From contig JARIDA010000118.1 in the NCBI GenBank assembly GCA_029257065.1, forward strand, positions 1-50,816: DNA of 50,816 nt, read 5' to 3'. Position numbers and translations under genes: made by a program. Shown piece by piece: positions 25,938-33,451 of the stretch (position 1 is its first letter; every line of letters begins with the position of its first letter). Below the pieces are notes generated by a model. The model had not been told where the DNA came from and did no database searches. It was given only the letters and a program-made list of their open reading frames with translations. The stretch comes from Tissierellaceae bacterium (GTDB lineage: Bacteria > Bacillota > Clostridia > Tissierellales > Tissierellaceae).

Positions 25938-27892
25938 TAGGAAAGCTTTTGGGTAAAAGATATGAAGTTTTAGAGCAAATTGGAAGTGGTGGAATGGCCA
26001 TAGTATATAAGGCTAAATGTAGGCTGCTTCATAGATTTGTAGCTGTAAAGATATTAAAGGATGAATTTGCTGAGGACCAAGAATTTGTAGAGAAATTTAG
26101 AAGGGAATCCCAAGCTGCAGCATCCTTATCACATCCAAATATAGTGAATATTTTTGATGTAGGTACTGACCAAGATGGGGATAAAATTATTCACTATATA
26201 GTAATGGAATATATTAAAGGGGATACTTTAAAAGAATATATTAATAAAAACAAAAAAATAAATTTAGAAGAAACCATAAACTTTGGATCTCAAATAGCCA
26301 GTGCTATTAAAGATGCACATAAAAATAAAATAATTCATAGAGATATAAAATCACAAAATATTATGATAGATGAAAATCATAGAATTAAGGTCATGGATTT
26401 TGGAATTGCTAGAGCAGCAACAAGTTCAACTATAACAACTACATCAGAAGCTATAGGATCTGTCCATTATTTTTCGCCTGAGCAAGCAAGAGGCGGATAT
26501 ACGGATGAAAAGTCTGATATATATTCTTTTGGTATAGTTATGTATGAGATGGTTACAGGAGAACTACCCTATAAAGGCCAAAGTCCTATCACAGTAGCAC
26601 TTAAACATGTACAAGAAGAGATAGTGAGGCCTAGTGAAATTGAACCTGGAATACCTAAGGAATTAGAGAATTTGATTTTAAAATGTGTTCAAAAAAGACA
26701 AGTAGATAGATATAATTCAATGGATGAAGTTTTGATAGTGTTAAATAAGCTGGCTAAAAGATATAATGTTAACACAGCCGAATCTAATATATCTAAATAT
26801 GAAAGAAATATGGAAGATACTAGTTCTCATACAATGGTTTTACCAAAATTAGGACCTAAAAAATCTTCAGCTAAAAAGAGAAAAGTAAAAAATGATAAGA
26901 GTAAAGAAAATAAAAAAATGATACTTTCAGGAATACTTATGGCATTTATATTTACATCTTTAGTGTTTTTTGGAAAAGATAAAGTAAAAGACATATTTGC
27001 AAGCAAGGAAATATTAATGCCGGATCTGATTGGTATGATGGAAGAAGATGCTAGGGAATTAATAGAAGGTGAAAAGGAATTAGAGTTTAGAGTGTTAAGT
27101 AGGGTTGGCAGTGATGAATATGCTCCAGGACAAATTATTTGGCAAGATGTTCAGGTTGGAGGGAAACTTAAAAAGGGTTATCCAGTCCAAGTCAAAATAA
27201 GTGAAGGTTCAGGTCCAGTTAAAGTTCCTAACTTAATTGGTAAAAATATTTTCGATGCAGAAAAAACATTACTAGCATTAGGATTAGGAATTGGTTCACC
27301 AACATATAAAGTATCAGATCAACAACCGGATATAATATTATCCCAAGATATACCAGAAAATGAAGAGGTAGAAAAAGGTACTAGAATAGGTATTGTTGTT
27401 AGTCGTGGGGTTGTAAATGATAAAATAAAAATGCCTAATATAATAGGAATGTCCTTAGAACAGGCTAAGATAAAATTAAATGAAAACAATTTAATTTTGG
27501 GAAGTTCAAATTCTCAAGATAGTGATAAAGATAAAGGAACAGTAATAAATCAAAAACCTAATTCAGGAGTTGAATTAGACAAGAATACTGTAGTTGATAT
27601 AACTATTAGTTCTGGCAAAGTAGAGGAGAAACCAGAAAAACCAGTTGAAGAACCACCAACTGAGCCAGAAAAACCAAAAAATGAAAATATATCTAGAACA
27701 TTTGCTACAAGAGTTAATGGGGAAAGTGTTCAGGTTAAAGTTATTAGAGTTTATGAAGGAGTGTCAGAAACTGTTTATAATGGTACTCATGGTCAGTCAG
27801 AAGGAGATTTTGATATAACAATAAGTGGGCCTAAAGGTTCAAAATTTGATATATATCACGATGGATCCTATCAAACATCAATAAGTAATTAA
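25934..27892 (+). CDS. prkC: PASTA-domain membrane serine/threonine kinase (PrkC/Stk1 type)
   Basis: A 652-residue one-pass kinase. The cytosolic Hanks-type domain (about 10-270) has GSGGMAIVY (17-25), K39, the HRDIKSQN loop with catalytic D137, DFG (155-157), and a Thr/Ser-rich activation loop (163-172) ahead of the substrate-binding GSVHYFSPEQA segment. A basic juxtamembrane region (309-328) precedes the membrane helix (about 329-347). Outside lie three PASTA repeats (about 361-425, 427-494, 497-561), which bind muropeptides or lipid II in the family. A Pro/Glu linker (562-585) and a further C-terminal beta-rich segment of about 65 residues follow. It overlaps prpC by 4 bases; rsgA, a known kinase target in related bacteria, follows 14 bases later. 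Confidence 0.96.
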   Translation: MIGKLLGKRYEVLEQIGSGGMAIVYKAKCRLLHRFVAVKILKDEFAEDQEFVEKFRRESQAAASLSHPNIVNIFDVGTDQDGDKIIHYIVMEYIKGDTLKEYINKNKKINLEETINFGSQIASAIKDAHKNKIIHRDIKSQNIMIDENHRIKVMDFGIARAATSSTITTTSEAIGSVHYFSPEQARGGYTDEKSDIYSFGIVMYEMVTGELPYKGQSPITVALKHVQEEIVRPSEIEPGIPKELENLILKCVQKRQVDRYNSMDEVLIVLNKLAKRYNVNTAESNISKYERNMEDTSSHTMVLPKLGPKKSSAKKRKVKNDKSKENKKMILSGILMAFIFTSLVFFGKDKVKDIFASKEILMPDLIGMMEEDARELIEGEKELEFRVLSRVGSDEYAPGQIIWQDVQVGGKLKKGYPVQVKISEGSGPVKVPNLIGKNIFDAEKTLLALGLGIGSPTYKVSDQQPDIILSQDIPENEEVEKGTRIGIVVSRGVVNDKIKMPNIIGMSLEQAKIKLNENNLILGSSNSQDSDKDKGTVINQKPNSGVELDKNTVVDITISSGKVEEKPEKPVEEPPTEPEKPKNENISRTFATRVNGESVQVKVIRVYEGVSETVYNGTHGQSEGDFDITISGPKGSKFDIYHDGSYQTSISN

Positions 27893-27906
27893 TAAAGGGG
27901 GATTAA

Positions 27907-28782
27907 ATGAAAGAAGGAGTAATAACTAAGGGAATAGGTGGATTTTATTATGTAATGACAGAAGATGGTATGATAGAAAGTCATGCAAGAGGAGTATTTC
28001 GAGATGATAATATAACACCTGTAATAGGCGATAAAGTTAGACTGAGAGTTGATAGAGAAGAAGGAAAAGGATATATAGAAGAGATTTTCCCAAGAACTAG
28101 CCAATTGGTTAGACCATCAGTTGCAAATGTAACTCAAACAATAGTAGTTATGAGTATAAAAAAACCTAAAATAAATACTTGGCTATTAGATAGATTTATA
28201 ATGATGTCAGAACATGAAAATTTAAAAACAGTTATATGTATAAACAAATCAGATTTAGACTTGGAAGAAGCAAAAGAAGTGATAAATGCATATGAACTTG
28301 CAGGATATGATGTTATAAAAACAAGTGTAAAAGAAAATAAGGGAATAGATGAGCTTAGAGATAAATTATATGGTGAAATATCTGTATTAGCTGGCCCATC
28401 AGGAGTTGGTAAATCTTCTCTGCTAAATTTAATAAGTGAGGAGTTTCGACTAGAAGTAGGAGGAGTTAGTAAGAAAACTGAAAGAGGTAAACATACCACA
28501 AGACATGTTGAACTTTTAATGATAGATGAAAACTCTTATGTACTTGATACACCAGGTTTTAGTTCATTAAATTTAAATTTTTTAAAAGATGAAAGAATAG
28601 TAAGAGATTATTTTAAAGAGATAAGTGAATATGGGTCTGGTTGTAAATTTTTAAGTTGTATGCATAAAAATGAACCTGATTGTAATGTTAAAGCTAAAGT
28701 AGAAGAGGGAAAGATAAGTCGACTTAGATATGAAAATTATTTGAAGTTTTTAGAGGAAGTTAAAAATATTAAAAGATATTAG
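27907..28782 (+). CDS. rsgA: Small ribosomal subunit biogenesis GTPase RsgA
   Basis: A 291-residue circularly permuted GTPase that matures the 30S subunit. The N-terminal OB fold (about 1-70) is followed by the GTPase domain in permuted order, G4 NKSD (113-116) before the P-loop GPSGVGKS (163-170) and G3 DTPGF. A C-terminal zinc knuckle follows (SGCKFLSCMHKNEPDC). AAAGGGG precedes the ATG, and the gene is 14 bases after prkC. The prkC-rsgA-rpe-thiN order is conserved in Firmicutes. Confidence 0.97.
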   Translation: MKEGVITKGIGGFYYVMTEDGMIESHARGVFRDDNITPVIGDKVRLRVDREEGKGYIEEIFPRTSQLVRPSVANVTQTIVVMSIKKPKINTWLLDRFIMMSEHENLKTVICINKSDLDLEEAKEVINAYELAGYDVIKTSVKENKGIDELRDKLYGEISVLAGPSGVGKSSLLNLISEEFRLEVGGVSKKTERGKHTTRHVELLMIDENSYVLDTPGFSSLNLNFLKDERIVRDYFKEISEYGSGCKFLSCMHKNEPDCNVKAKVEEGKISRLRYENYLKFLEEVKNIKRY

Positions 28783-28798
28783 AAATTATATTATTATA

Positions 28799-28807
28799 TG
28801 ATATAAT
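28799..28807 (+). promoter_or_regulatory. Candidate extended -10 promoter before rpe
   Basis: TGATATAAT at 28799-28807 fits the extended -10 consensus TGnTATAAT. The -35 region (TTAGAA at 28779-28784) is poor. It lies 17 bases after the rsgA stop, so rpe may have its own start in addition to read-through. Confidence 0.5.
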
Positions 28808-28848
28808 TAATGGGCAGAGAGGACAAAAAACTATTAGGAGGCAATACT

Positions 28849-29496
28849 ATGGCTAAGATAGCACCATCAGTACTATCAGCAGATTTCTCCAAATTAGGAG
28901 AAGAGATAAAAAAAATCGAAGAAGGTGGAGCTGATTATGTACATTTAGATGTAATGGATGGACATTATGTTCCGAATATTACATTTGGCCCACCTATTAT
29001 AAGGGATATAAGAAAAATTACAAAATTACCTTTTGATGTTCATTTAATGATTGATAAACCTGAGAAATTTATAAGAGAATTTGCAGAAGCAGGATCTGAT
29101 ATAATCACAGTTCATGCAGAGGCAACAACTCATCTTCATAGAACTATTCAGGAAATAAAATCCTTGGGAAAAAAGGCAGGAGTTTCGCTTAATCCAGCAA
29201 CTCCACTGGATGTACTTGACTATATAATAGAAGATTTAGATTTAATATTAATTATGAGTGTGAATCCAGGCTTTGGAGGACAATCTTTTATTCCAGCGAT
29301 TATGGATAAATTAAGAGAGACTAGGGAAATAATAGACAAAAAAAATCCAGATATAATTTTACAAGTAGATGGTGGAATAAAATTAGATAATGCAAAAGAA
29401 GTATTAGATGCAGGTGCAGATTTATTAGTAGTAGGATCAGATATTTTCGGACATGAAGATATTGTGTCTAGAACAAAAAAATTCAAAGAAATTTAA
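28849..29496 (+). CDS. rpe: Ribulose-phosphate 3-epimerase
   Basis: A 215-residue TIM-barrel enzyme that interconverts ribulose-5-phosphate and xylulose-5-phosphate in the pentose phosphate pathway. Motifs: IAPSVLSADFSKLGEE at the N-terminus, HLDVMDGHYVPNITFGP, FDVHLMI, MSVNPGFGGQSF and LQVDGGIKLDN. The metal ligands are the conserved His and Asp residues in these strands. ATG 28849 follows AGGAGG by 7 bases; the in-frame ATG at 28810 adds 13 charged residues with no ribosome site. A TPP riboswitch follows the stop. Confidence 0.96.
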   Translation: MAKIAPSVLSADFSKLGEEIKKIEEGGADYVHLDVMDGHYVPNITFGPPIIRDIRKITKLPFDVHLMIDKPEKFIREFAEAGSDIITVHAEATTHLHRTIQEIKSLGKKAGVSLNPATPLDVLDYIIEDLDLILIMSVNPGFGGQSFIPAIMDKLRETREIIDKKNPDIILQVDGGIKLDNAKEVLDAGADLLVVGSDIFGHEDIVSRTKKFKEI

Positions 29497-29518
29497 AGTT
29501 AGTATTACAATTTAATAG

Positions 29519-29602
29519 AAACACTAGGGGAGCTATTAGCTGAGAGTGGATTTTCCAGACCCTAAAACTTGAACTAGATAATTCTAGCGGAAGAAAGTGT
29601 AT
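29519..29602 (+). promoter_or_regulatory. TPP riboswitch (THI box) upstream of thiT-thiN
   Basis: The conserved blocks are present in order: CTAGGGGAGC (29524-29533), GCTGAGAGTGG (29539-29549), GACCCTAAAACTTGAACTAG (29558-29577) with the ACTTGAACTAGATAATTCTAGCG-type pyrophosphate arm, and GGAAGAAAGTG to 29599. P1 pairs ACACT (29521-29525) with AGTGT (29596-29600). The 3' side AAGAAAGTG (29591-29599) can instead pair with CACTTTCTT (29616-29624) in the terminator region. Ligand binding should therefore favour P1 and termination, turning thiT-thiN off when thiamine pyrophosphate is plentiful. Confidence 0.93.
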
Positions 29603-29604
29603 TT

Positions 29605-29645
29605 AAAATGCTCATCACTTTCTTTTGTGATGAGCATTTTTATTA
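29605..29645 (+). terminator. Riboswitch-controlled terminator upstream of thiT
   Basis: Stem AAAATGCTCATCAC (29605-29618) with GTGATGAGCATTTT (29627-29640), an 8-base loop, then TATTAT. Part of its 5' arm and its loop (CACTTTCTT, 29616-29624) are complementary to the riboswitch 3' strand, giving the alternative antiterminator. It also separates thiT-thiN from rpe read-through. Confidence 0.88.
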
Positions 29646-29657
29646 TGGAGGGATATT

Positions 29658-30206
29658 ATGAAAAAATGGAATACAAGAAAATTAGTAGAAGCAGGTATAA
29701 TGTTAGCCCTATCAATGATATTGAGTCAGATAAAAGTATATAGAGCAATTAATGGAGGATCTGTAACAGCTGGTAGTATGATACCAGTTATGATATTTGC
29801 TATGAGATGGGGTGCCAGCTCAGGTATAATTGTAGGTGCATCTTTTGGAATACTTAAAATGATATTTGGAGGATGGATATATAGCCCAATTCAAGCGATT
29901 TTAGAATATCCTATGGCTTTTGGATTTTTAGGATTAGCTGGTATATTTTCAAATCAGTTGGACCCTAGGGTAAATAGTAATTATTTTAAATTAATAATAT
30001 CTATATTTATGTCTATAGCTGGTAGATTTATTTGTCATTTATTAGCAGGTGTTATATTTTTTGGAGATACATTGCCAGAAGGAATAAATGTCTGGTATTC
30101 ATCAGCCTTATATCAATCCACTTATCTTATACCAGAATTTATAATATCAGTGTTGATATTTGCAATGATTTGGAAGCCATTAACAAGAATAAAAATAGAA
30201 GAATAG
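29658..30206 (+). CDS. thiT: ThiT, thiamine-specific S component of an ECF transporter
   Basis: A 182-residue membrane protein with about six helices. Family features are RKLVEAGIMLALSMILSQIKVYR at the N-terminus (the AxxxA helix that docks the ECF module), GGSVTAGSMIPVMIFAMRWG, and in the second half FFGDTLPEGINVWYSSALYQSTYLIPE, which carries the thiamine-contacting aromatic and acidic residues. It imports thiamine using the shared EcfA/A'/T module, which is not in this window. Control by the TPP riboswitch directly upstream confirms the substrate. thiN follows 12 bases later, so uptake and pyrophosphorylation are co-expressed. Confidence 0.95.
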   Translation: MKKWNTRKLVEAGIMLALSMILSQIKVYRAINGGSVTAGSMIPVMIFAMRWGASSGIIVGASFGILKMIFGGWIYSPIQAILEYPMAFGFLGLAGIFSNQLDPRVNSNYFKLIISIFMSIAGRFICHLLAGVIFFGDTLPEGINVWYSSALYQSTYLIPEFIISVLIFAMIWKPLTRIKIEE

Positions 30207-30218
30207 ATAGGTGGAAAA

Positions 30219-30857
30219 ATGAAAGGTATTTTAGTTGGCAGTGGTAATTATTTCAGTAAAGAAAGATTTTTGGATGAGATAAAAGATTCTGATATTTTAA
30301 TAGCCATAGATGGTGGAATGGAATGGTTTAGTAAGTTAAATATTAATCCAAATATTTTAATTGGTGATTTAGACTCAATATCTAAAAAAACTCTTGAAGA
30401 GTTGAGGAGTGATAAAGGTCTTATTATTAAAAAACATCCAAAAGAAAAAGATTCTACAGATATGGAACTAGGAATAGATTATTTAATTAGTAATAATTGT
30501 AAGGAAATTATTATATTTGGTGGTACAGGTACAAGATTGGATCATACTTTAGCAAATGTTTTTCTGTTAGACAAATTAAACAAAAAAAATATTAAGGGGA
30601 AAATAATCGATAAGAATAATACAATACTAATTATAGATAATAATTATGAAATGAAAAAAGAATTAGGAAAATATATATCTATAATTCCAATAACAGAGCT
30701 AGGTTCTACCATATCTTTAGAAGGTTTTAAATATGATTTGAATAATTATAGTCTTAAATTTGGTTCCACCATGGGAGTTAGTAATGAGATCGTGGATGAA
30801 AAAGCCTATATAAATGTTGTTAAAGGAAAAGTGGTTCTTTTCATATCTAGTGATTAA
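30219..30857 (+). CDS. thiN: Thiamine pyrophosphokinase
   Basis: A 212-residue enzyme converting thiamine plus ATP to thiamine pyrophosphate. The catalytic domain shows AIDGGMEWFSKLNINPNILIGDLDSIS (about 28-54), then HPKEKDSTDMELGIDYL with the conserved acidic residues that bind Mg-ATP, and FGGTGTRLDHTLANVFLL. The smaller C-terminal beta domain (about 125-212) binds thiamine. In Bacillus thiN follows rpe directly. Here thiT with its riboswitch lies between them, so thiN falls under TPP control. A terminator starts 3 bases after its stop. Confidence 0.95.
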   Translation: MKGILVGSGNYFSKERFLDEIKDSDILIAIDGGMEWFSKLNINPNILIGDLDSISKKTLEELRSDKGLIIKKHPKEKDSTDMELGIDYLISNNCKEIIIFGGTGTRLDHTLANVFLLDKLNKKNIKGKIIDKNNTILIIDNNYEMKKELGKYISIIPITELGSTISLEGFKYDLNNYSLKFGSTMGVSNEIVDEKAYINVVKGKVVLFISSD

Positions 30858-30859
30858 TG

Positions 30860-30899
30860 TTAAAAATCCAGCTATCTCATGAGATAGCTGGATTTTTAA
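30860..30899 (+). terminator. Rho-independent terminator after thiN
   Basis: A 40-base perfect palindrome beginning 3 bases after the thiN TAA (core CCAGCTATCTCA with TGAGATAGCTGG), flanked by A5 on the left and T5 on the right, so it can act in both directions. It ends the long unit running from rsmB or priA. Confidence 0.9.
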
Positions 30900-30910
30900 T
30901 TGTATTTTCA

Positions 30911-30941
30911 TAATAAAAAACAAGACTATTATAAGTCTTGT
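30911..30941 (-). terminator. Rho-independent terminator after rpmB (minus strand)
   Basis: On the minus strand ACAAGACT pairs with AGTCTTGT (arms 30934-30941 and 30920-30927; 6-base loop) and is followed by a run of six T (plus-strand A6 at 30914-30919). It is 41 bases past the rpmB stop. Confidence 0.8.
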
Positions 30942-30982
30942 TATATATCTTCTCTATATTTAGAAAATGAGTAAGTACTCAA

Positions 30983-31174
30983 TTATAAAGCTCTTTCAAC
31001 ATATCCAGATCTTAAACATCTTGTACATACTTTAATTCTTTTTGGCGATCCATCTACTATAGCTTTAACTCTTCTAATGTTAGGAGCCCAAGCTTTCCTA
31101 CTCGTTCTATTTGAAAAAGATACTTTGTTACCATATTTATTACCTTTCCCACAAATCTCACAACCTTTAGCCAT
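30983..31174 (-). CDS. rpmB: 50S ribosomal protein L28, zinc-binding form
   Basis: A 63-residue ribosomal protein: AKGCEICGKGNKYGNKVSFSNRTSRKAW, then PNIRRVKAIVDG and KVCTRCLRSGYVERAL. The start at 31174 is set by AAGGAGGTG 8 bases upstream on the minus strand; an in-frame ATG three codons earlier is too close to that site. Two CXXC pairs (C5, C8 and the CTRC near the C-terminus) make it the C-plus type that holds Zn2+. Genomes sometimes carry a cysteine-free paralogue used in zinc starvation, but only this copy is visible. As in many Firmicutes it stands alone and divergent from asp23. Confidence 0.97.
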   Translation of the reverse strand: MAKGCEICGKGNKYGNKVSFSNRTSRKAWAPNIRRVKAIVDGSPKRIKVCTRCLRSGYVERAL

Positions 31175-31251
31175 AAAAGACACCTCCTTAAATTCAATAA
31201 TAAAATATTATAATTCGACAATAAGAACATAACATATATTATCACAATAAG

Positions 31252-31260
31252 TGGTATAAT
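31252..31260 (+). promoter_or_regulatory. Candidate extended -10 element in the rpmB-asp23 intergenic region
   Basis: TGGTATAAT at 31252-31260 matches TGnTATAAT exactly on the plus strand. It is 129 bases upstream of the asp23 ATG and could give a longer leader than the promoter at 31304-31331. On the other strand a TATAAT reads from 31212 to 31207 toward rpmB without a clear -35. Confidence 0.4.
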
Positions 31261-31303
31261 TGCAAGGACTTTATATTTGTAAGTATAACAATGTTTTTAT
31301 CAG

Positions 31304-31331
31304 TTGACTATTTACATACTTAATGTAAAAT
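31304..31331 (+). promoter_or_regulatory. Candidate asp23-fakA promoter with an inverted repeat in its spacer
   Basis: TTGACT at 31304-31309, 16-base spacer, TAAAAT at 31326-31331. TTTACAT (31311-31317) and ATGTAAA (31323-31329) form a perfect inverted repeat separated by 5 bases, lying between the two hexamers and over the -10. That is where a repressor would act. The rest of the roughly 210-base rpmB-asp23 gap shows no gene or riboswitch that I recognise. Confidence 0.45.
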
Positions 31332-31388
31332 ATAAGCTATAGTATAAGTTAGAAAAGTTGTATCAGCTAAATAAGGAGGCGATTTGAA

Positions 31389-31745
31389 ATGCCAGCCAAA
31401 ATGAACACAGAATATGGTGGTATAAATATTGATGAAAATGTAATAGCAACAATAGCGGGCATATCAGCTATGGAATCATACGGGATAGTAGGTATGGCTT
31501 CAAAGAATGCAGCTGATGGATTATTTAAGTTGTTAAAATGGGATAATTTATCTAAAGGTATAGTAGTTAAAACTGAAGGTTCAAATATAGATGTAGAATT
31601 GCATGTAATTCTTGAATATGGAGTTAGAATTTCAGTTGTAGCGAAAAATATAGTGGATAGAGTTAAATTTAATTTAGAAGATTTAACAGGAATTAAAATT
31701 AATAATATAAATGTACATGTAGAAGGAATACGTGTAGGAAAGTAG
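31389..31745 (+). CDS. Asp23/Gls24 family envelope-associated protein
   Basis: A 118-residue protein with the Asp23 pattern: NIDENVIATIAGISAMESYGIVGMASKN, VKTEGSNIDVELHVILEYGVRISVVAKNIVDRVKFNLEDLTG, and VNVHVEGI. This YloU-type member pairs with the fatty acid kinase gene in nearly all Firmicutes. Relatives line the inner membrane or affect wall stress, but the exact role is unsettled. AAGGAGGCG precedes the ATG by about 7 bases. fakA starts 17 bases downstream. Confidence 0.93.
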   Translation: MPAKMNTEYGGINIDENVIATIAGISAMESYGIVGMASKNAADGLFKLLKWDNLSKGIVVKTEGSNIDVELHVILEYGVRISVVAKNIVDRVKFNLEDLTGIKINNINVHVEGIRVGK

Positions 31746-31762
31746 TTTAGGAGGGTCTAATA

Positions 31763-33403
31763 TTGAATAATAGTTATATTGACGGAGCTATGCTTAAAAA
31801 AGCTCTTAAAGGAGCAGCAAAGTATCTGGATAGTAATAAGGAGACTATAAACTCCTTAAATGTTTTTCCTGTTCCAGATGGAGATACTGGTACGAATATG
31901 TCGTTGACAATGCAATCATCCTTAAAAGAAGCAATAAAAGTAGAAGGTAAAAATATATCTAAAGTTGCATTGGCTGCTTCTCATGGTTCACTTATGGGAG
32001 CGAGAGGTAATTCAGGTGTTATTTTGTCTCAACTTTTCAGAGGTTTTGCTTTGGGTTTGGAAGATAAAGAGACAGTAGACATAGATATATTATCTAAAGC
32101 GTTTAAACAGGGTGCAGACACTGCTTATAAAGCTGTTATGAAGCCAACAGAAGGGACCATACTAACTGTTGCTAGAGAGTGTGGAGAATACGCTATAGAG
32201 ATAGCAAATGAAGAAGAAAACACATTAGTGTTTTTGAGTAAGGTTATAAAACATGGTAATGAAATCTTAGAAAAAACTCCAGAAATGTTACCAGTATTAA
32301 AAGAAGCAGGAGTTGTAGATGCTGGTGGAAAAGGTTTAATGGCAGTTTTAATGGGTGCATATAATATATTGACTGGATTAGAAGAGGAGTTGGAAGATTC
32401 TTTAGTGGATCAAGAACAAAAATTCCAAGAGATAATACAACATAAAGATATGGATCATTTAGATGCAGAGGATATCGAGTTTGGATACTGTACAGAATTT
32501 ATAATAAGTGGAGAACTAGAAGATTTAGAAATAGAATTATTTAGAAATACATTGTCCAACCAAGGGGATTCTTTAATGGTAGTTCAAAGTGAAGATATAG
32601 TTAAGGTGCATGTGCATACAAATAATCCAGGCATTGCTTTAGAAGAAGCACTTAAAATGGGAACACTAAGAGATATAAAGATAGATAATATGAGATTACA
32701 ATATGAAACAGTTGAAAAAGATAAAAAGGAAATGGATAAAACTAAGAAAAAATATTCATTTGTATCCATATCTGCAGGAGAAGGCATTGGAGAAATATTT
32801 AAGGGAATGAATGTAGATGTTCTGGTTGAAGGTGGACAGACTATGAATCCTAGCACTGAAGATATAGCAAAAGCTATAGATAATACAAATGGAGAGAATA
32901 TTTTTATATTACCAAATAATAGTAATATAATATTAGCAGCAGAGCAGGCTAGAGATCTAAGTGATAAAAATGTAATAGTTATTCCAACTAGAACAATACC
33001 AGAAGGAATATCAGCTCTATTTGATTTTGATGAATCAGCATCAGTGTCTGAGAATGAAGAAGCGATGTTAGAAGCAATTTCTTATGTTCAAACTGGTCAG
33101 ATTACTTACTCCGTTAGGGATACAGAAATAAATGGTAAAAAAATATTTAAAGATGATATTATTGGACTAACAGATGGGAAAATAACAAATAATGGAAAAG
33201 ATATTAGAATCGTATCTGAAGAATTATTAGAATCAATGATTAAAGAGGATTCTTCCTTAATAACTATACTTTATGGAAAAGATATGGAAGAGGAAGAAGC
33301 TATTAAACTAGAAGAAAAGTTAATATTAAAATATGAAGATATAGATATTGAAATGATATATGGTGGACAGCCAATTTATTATTATATATTTGCAGTAGAA
33401 TAA
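31763..33403 (+). CDS. fakA: Fatty acid kinase catalytic subunit FakA (DAK2/YloV)
   Basis: A 546-residue soluble kinase that phosphorylates fatty acids bound to FakB, giving acyl-phosphate for PlsX or PlsY. The N-terminal DhaL-like domain has NVFPVPDGDTGTNMSLTM (about 34-51; the Asp residues bind two Mg ions) and ASHGSLMGARGNSGVILSQL. The middle and C-terminal domains (about 215-546; HVHTNNPGIALEEAL with the catalytic-region histidines) complete the YloV architecture. TTG 31763 has GGAGGG about 8 bases before it. No fakB is in the window, but plsX, acpP and plsY are, so the exogenous-fatty-acid route can be completed here apart from FakB. A terminator starts 2 bases past the stop. Confidence 0.95.
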   Translation: MNNSYIDGAMLKKALKGAAKYLDSNKETINSLNVFPVPDGDTGTNMSLTMQSSLKEAIKVEGKNISKVALAASHGSLMGARGNSGVILSQLFRGFALGLEDKETVDIDILSKAFKQGADTAYKAVMKPTEGTILTVARECGEYAIEIANEEENTLVFLSKVIKHGNEILEKTPEMLPVLKEAGVVDAGGKGLMAVLMGAYNILTGLEEELEDSLVDQEQKFQEIIQHKDMDHLDAEDIEFGYCTEFIISGELEDLEIELFRNTLSNQGDSLMVVQSEDIVKVHVHTNNPGIALEEALKMGTLRDIKIDNMRLQYETVEKDKKEMDKTKKKYSFVSISAGEGIGEIFKGMNVDVLVEGGQTMNPSTEDIAKAIDNTNGENIFILPNNSNIILAAEQARDLSDKNVIVIPTRTIPEGISALFDFDESASVSENEEAMLEAISYVQTGQITYSVRDTEINGKKIFKDDIIGLTDGKITNNGKDIRIVSEELLESMIKEDSSLITILYGKDMEEEEAIKLEEKLILKYEDIDIEMIYGGQPIYYYIFAVE

Positions 33404-33404
33404 G

Positions 33405-33434
33405 AACTCCCTACCAAATGGTAGGGAGTTTTAT
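33405..33434 (+). terminator. Rho-independent terminator after fakA
   Basis: Stem AACTCCCTACC (33405-33415) with GGTAGGGAGTT (33420-33430), 4-base loop AAAT, then a short T run. It begins 2 bases after the fakA stop and 47 before the recG ATG. Confidence 0.82.
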
Positions 33435-33451
33435 AATAAAGGAGGTGGAAA

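Noticed and set aside
28134-28499. Open frame of 121 codons antisense to rsgA
   Set aside because: It lies wholly within a clear, conserved rsgA frame, has no ribosome site, and gives a Ser/Leu/Phe-rich product typical of the reverse of AT-rich coding DNA.
30032-30247. Alternative 71-codon frame overlapping thiT and thiN
   Set aside because: Out of frame with two well-supported genes and without a ribosome site.
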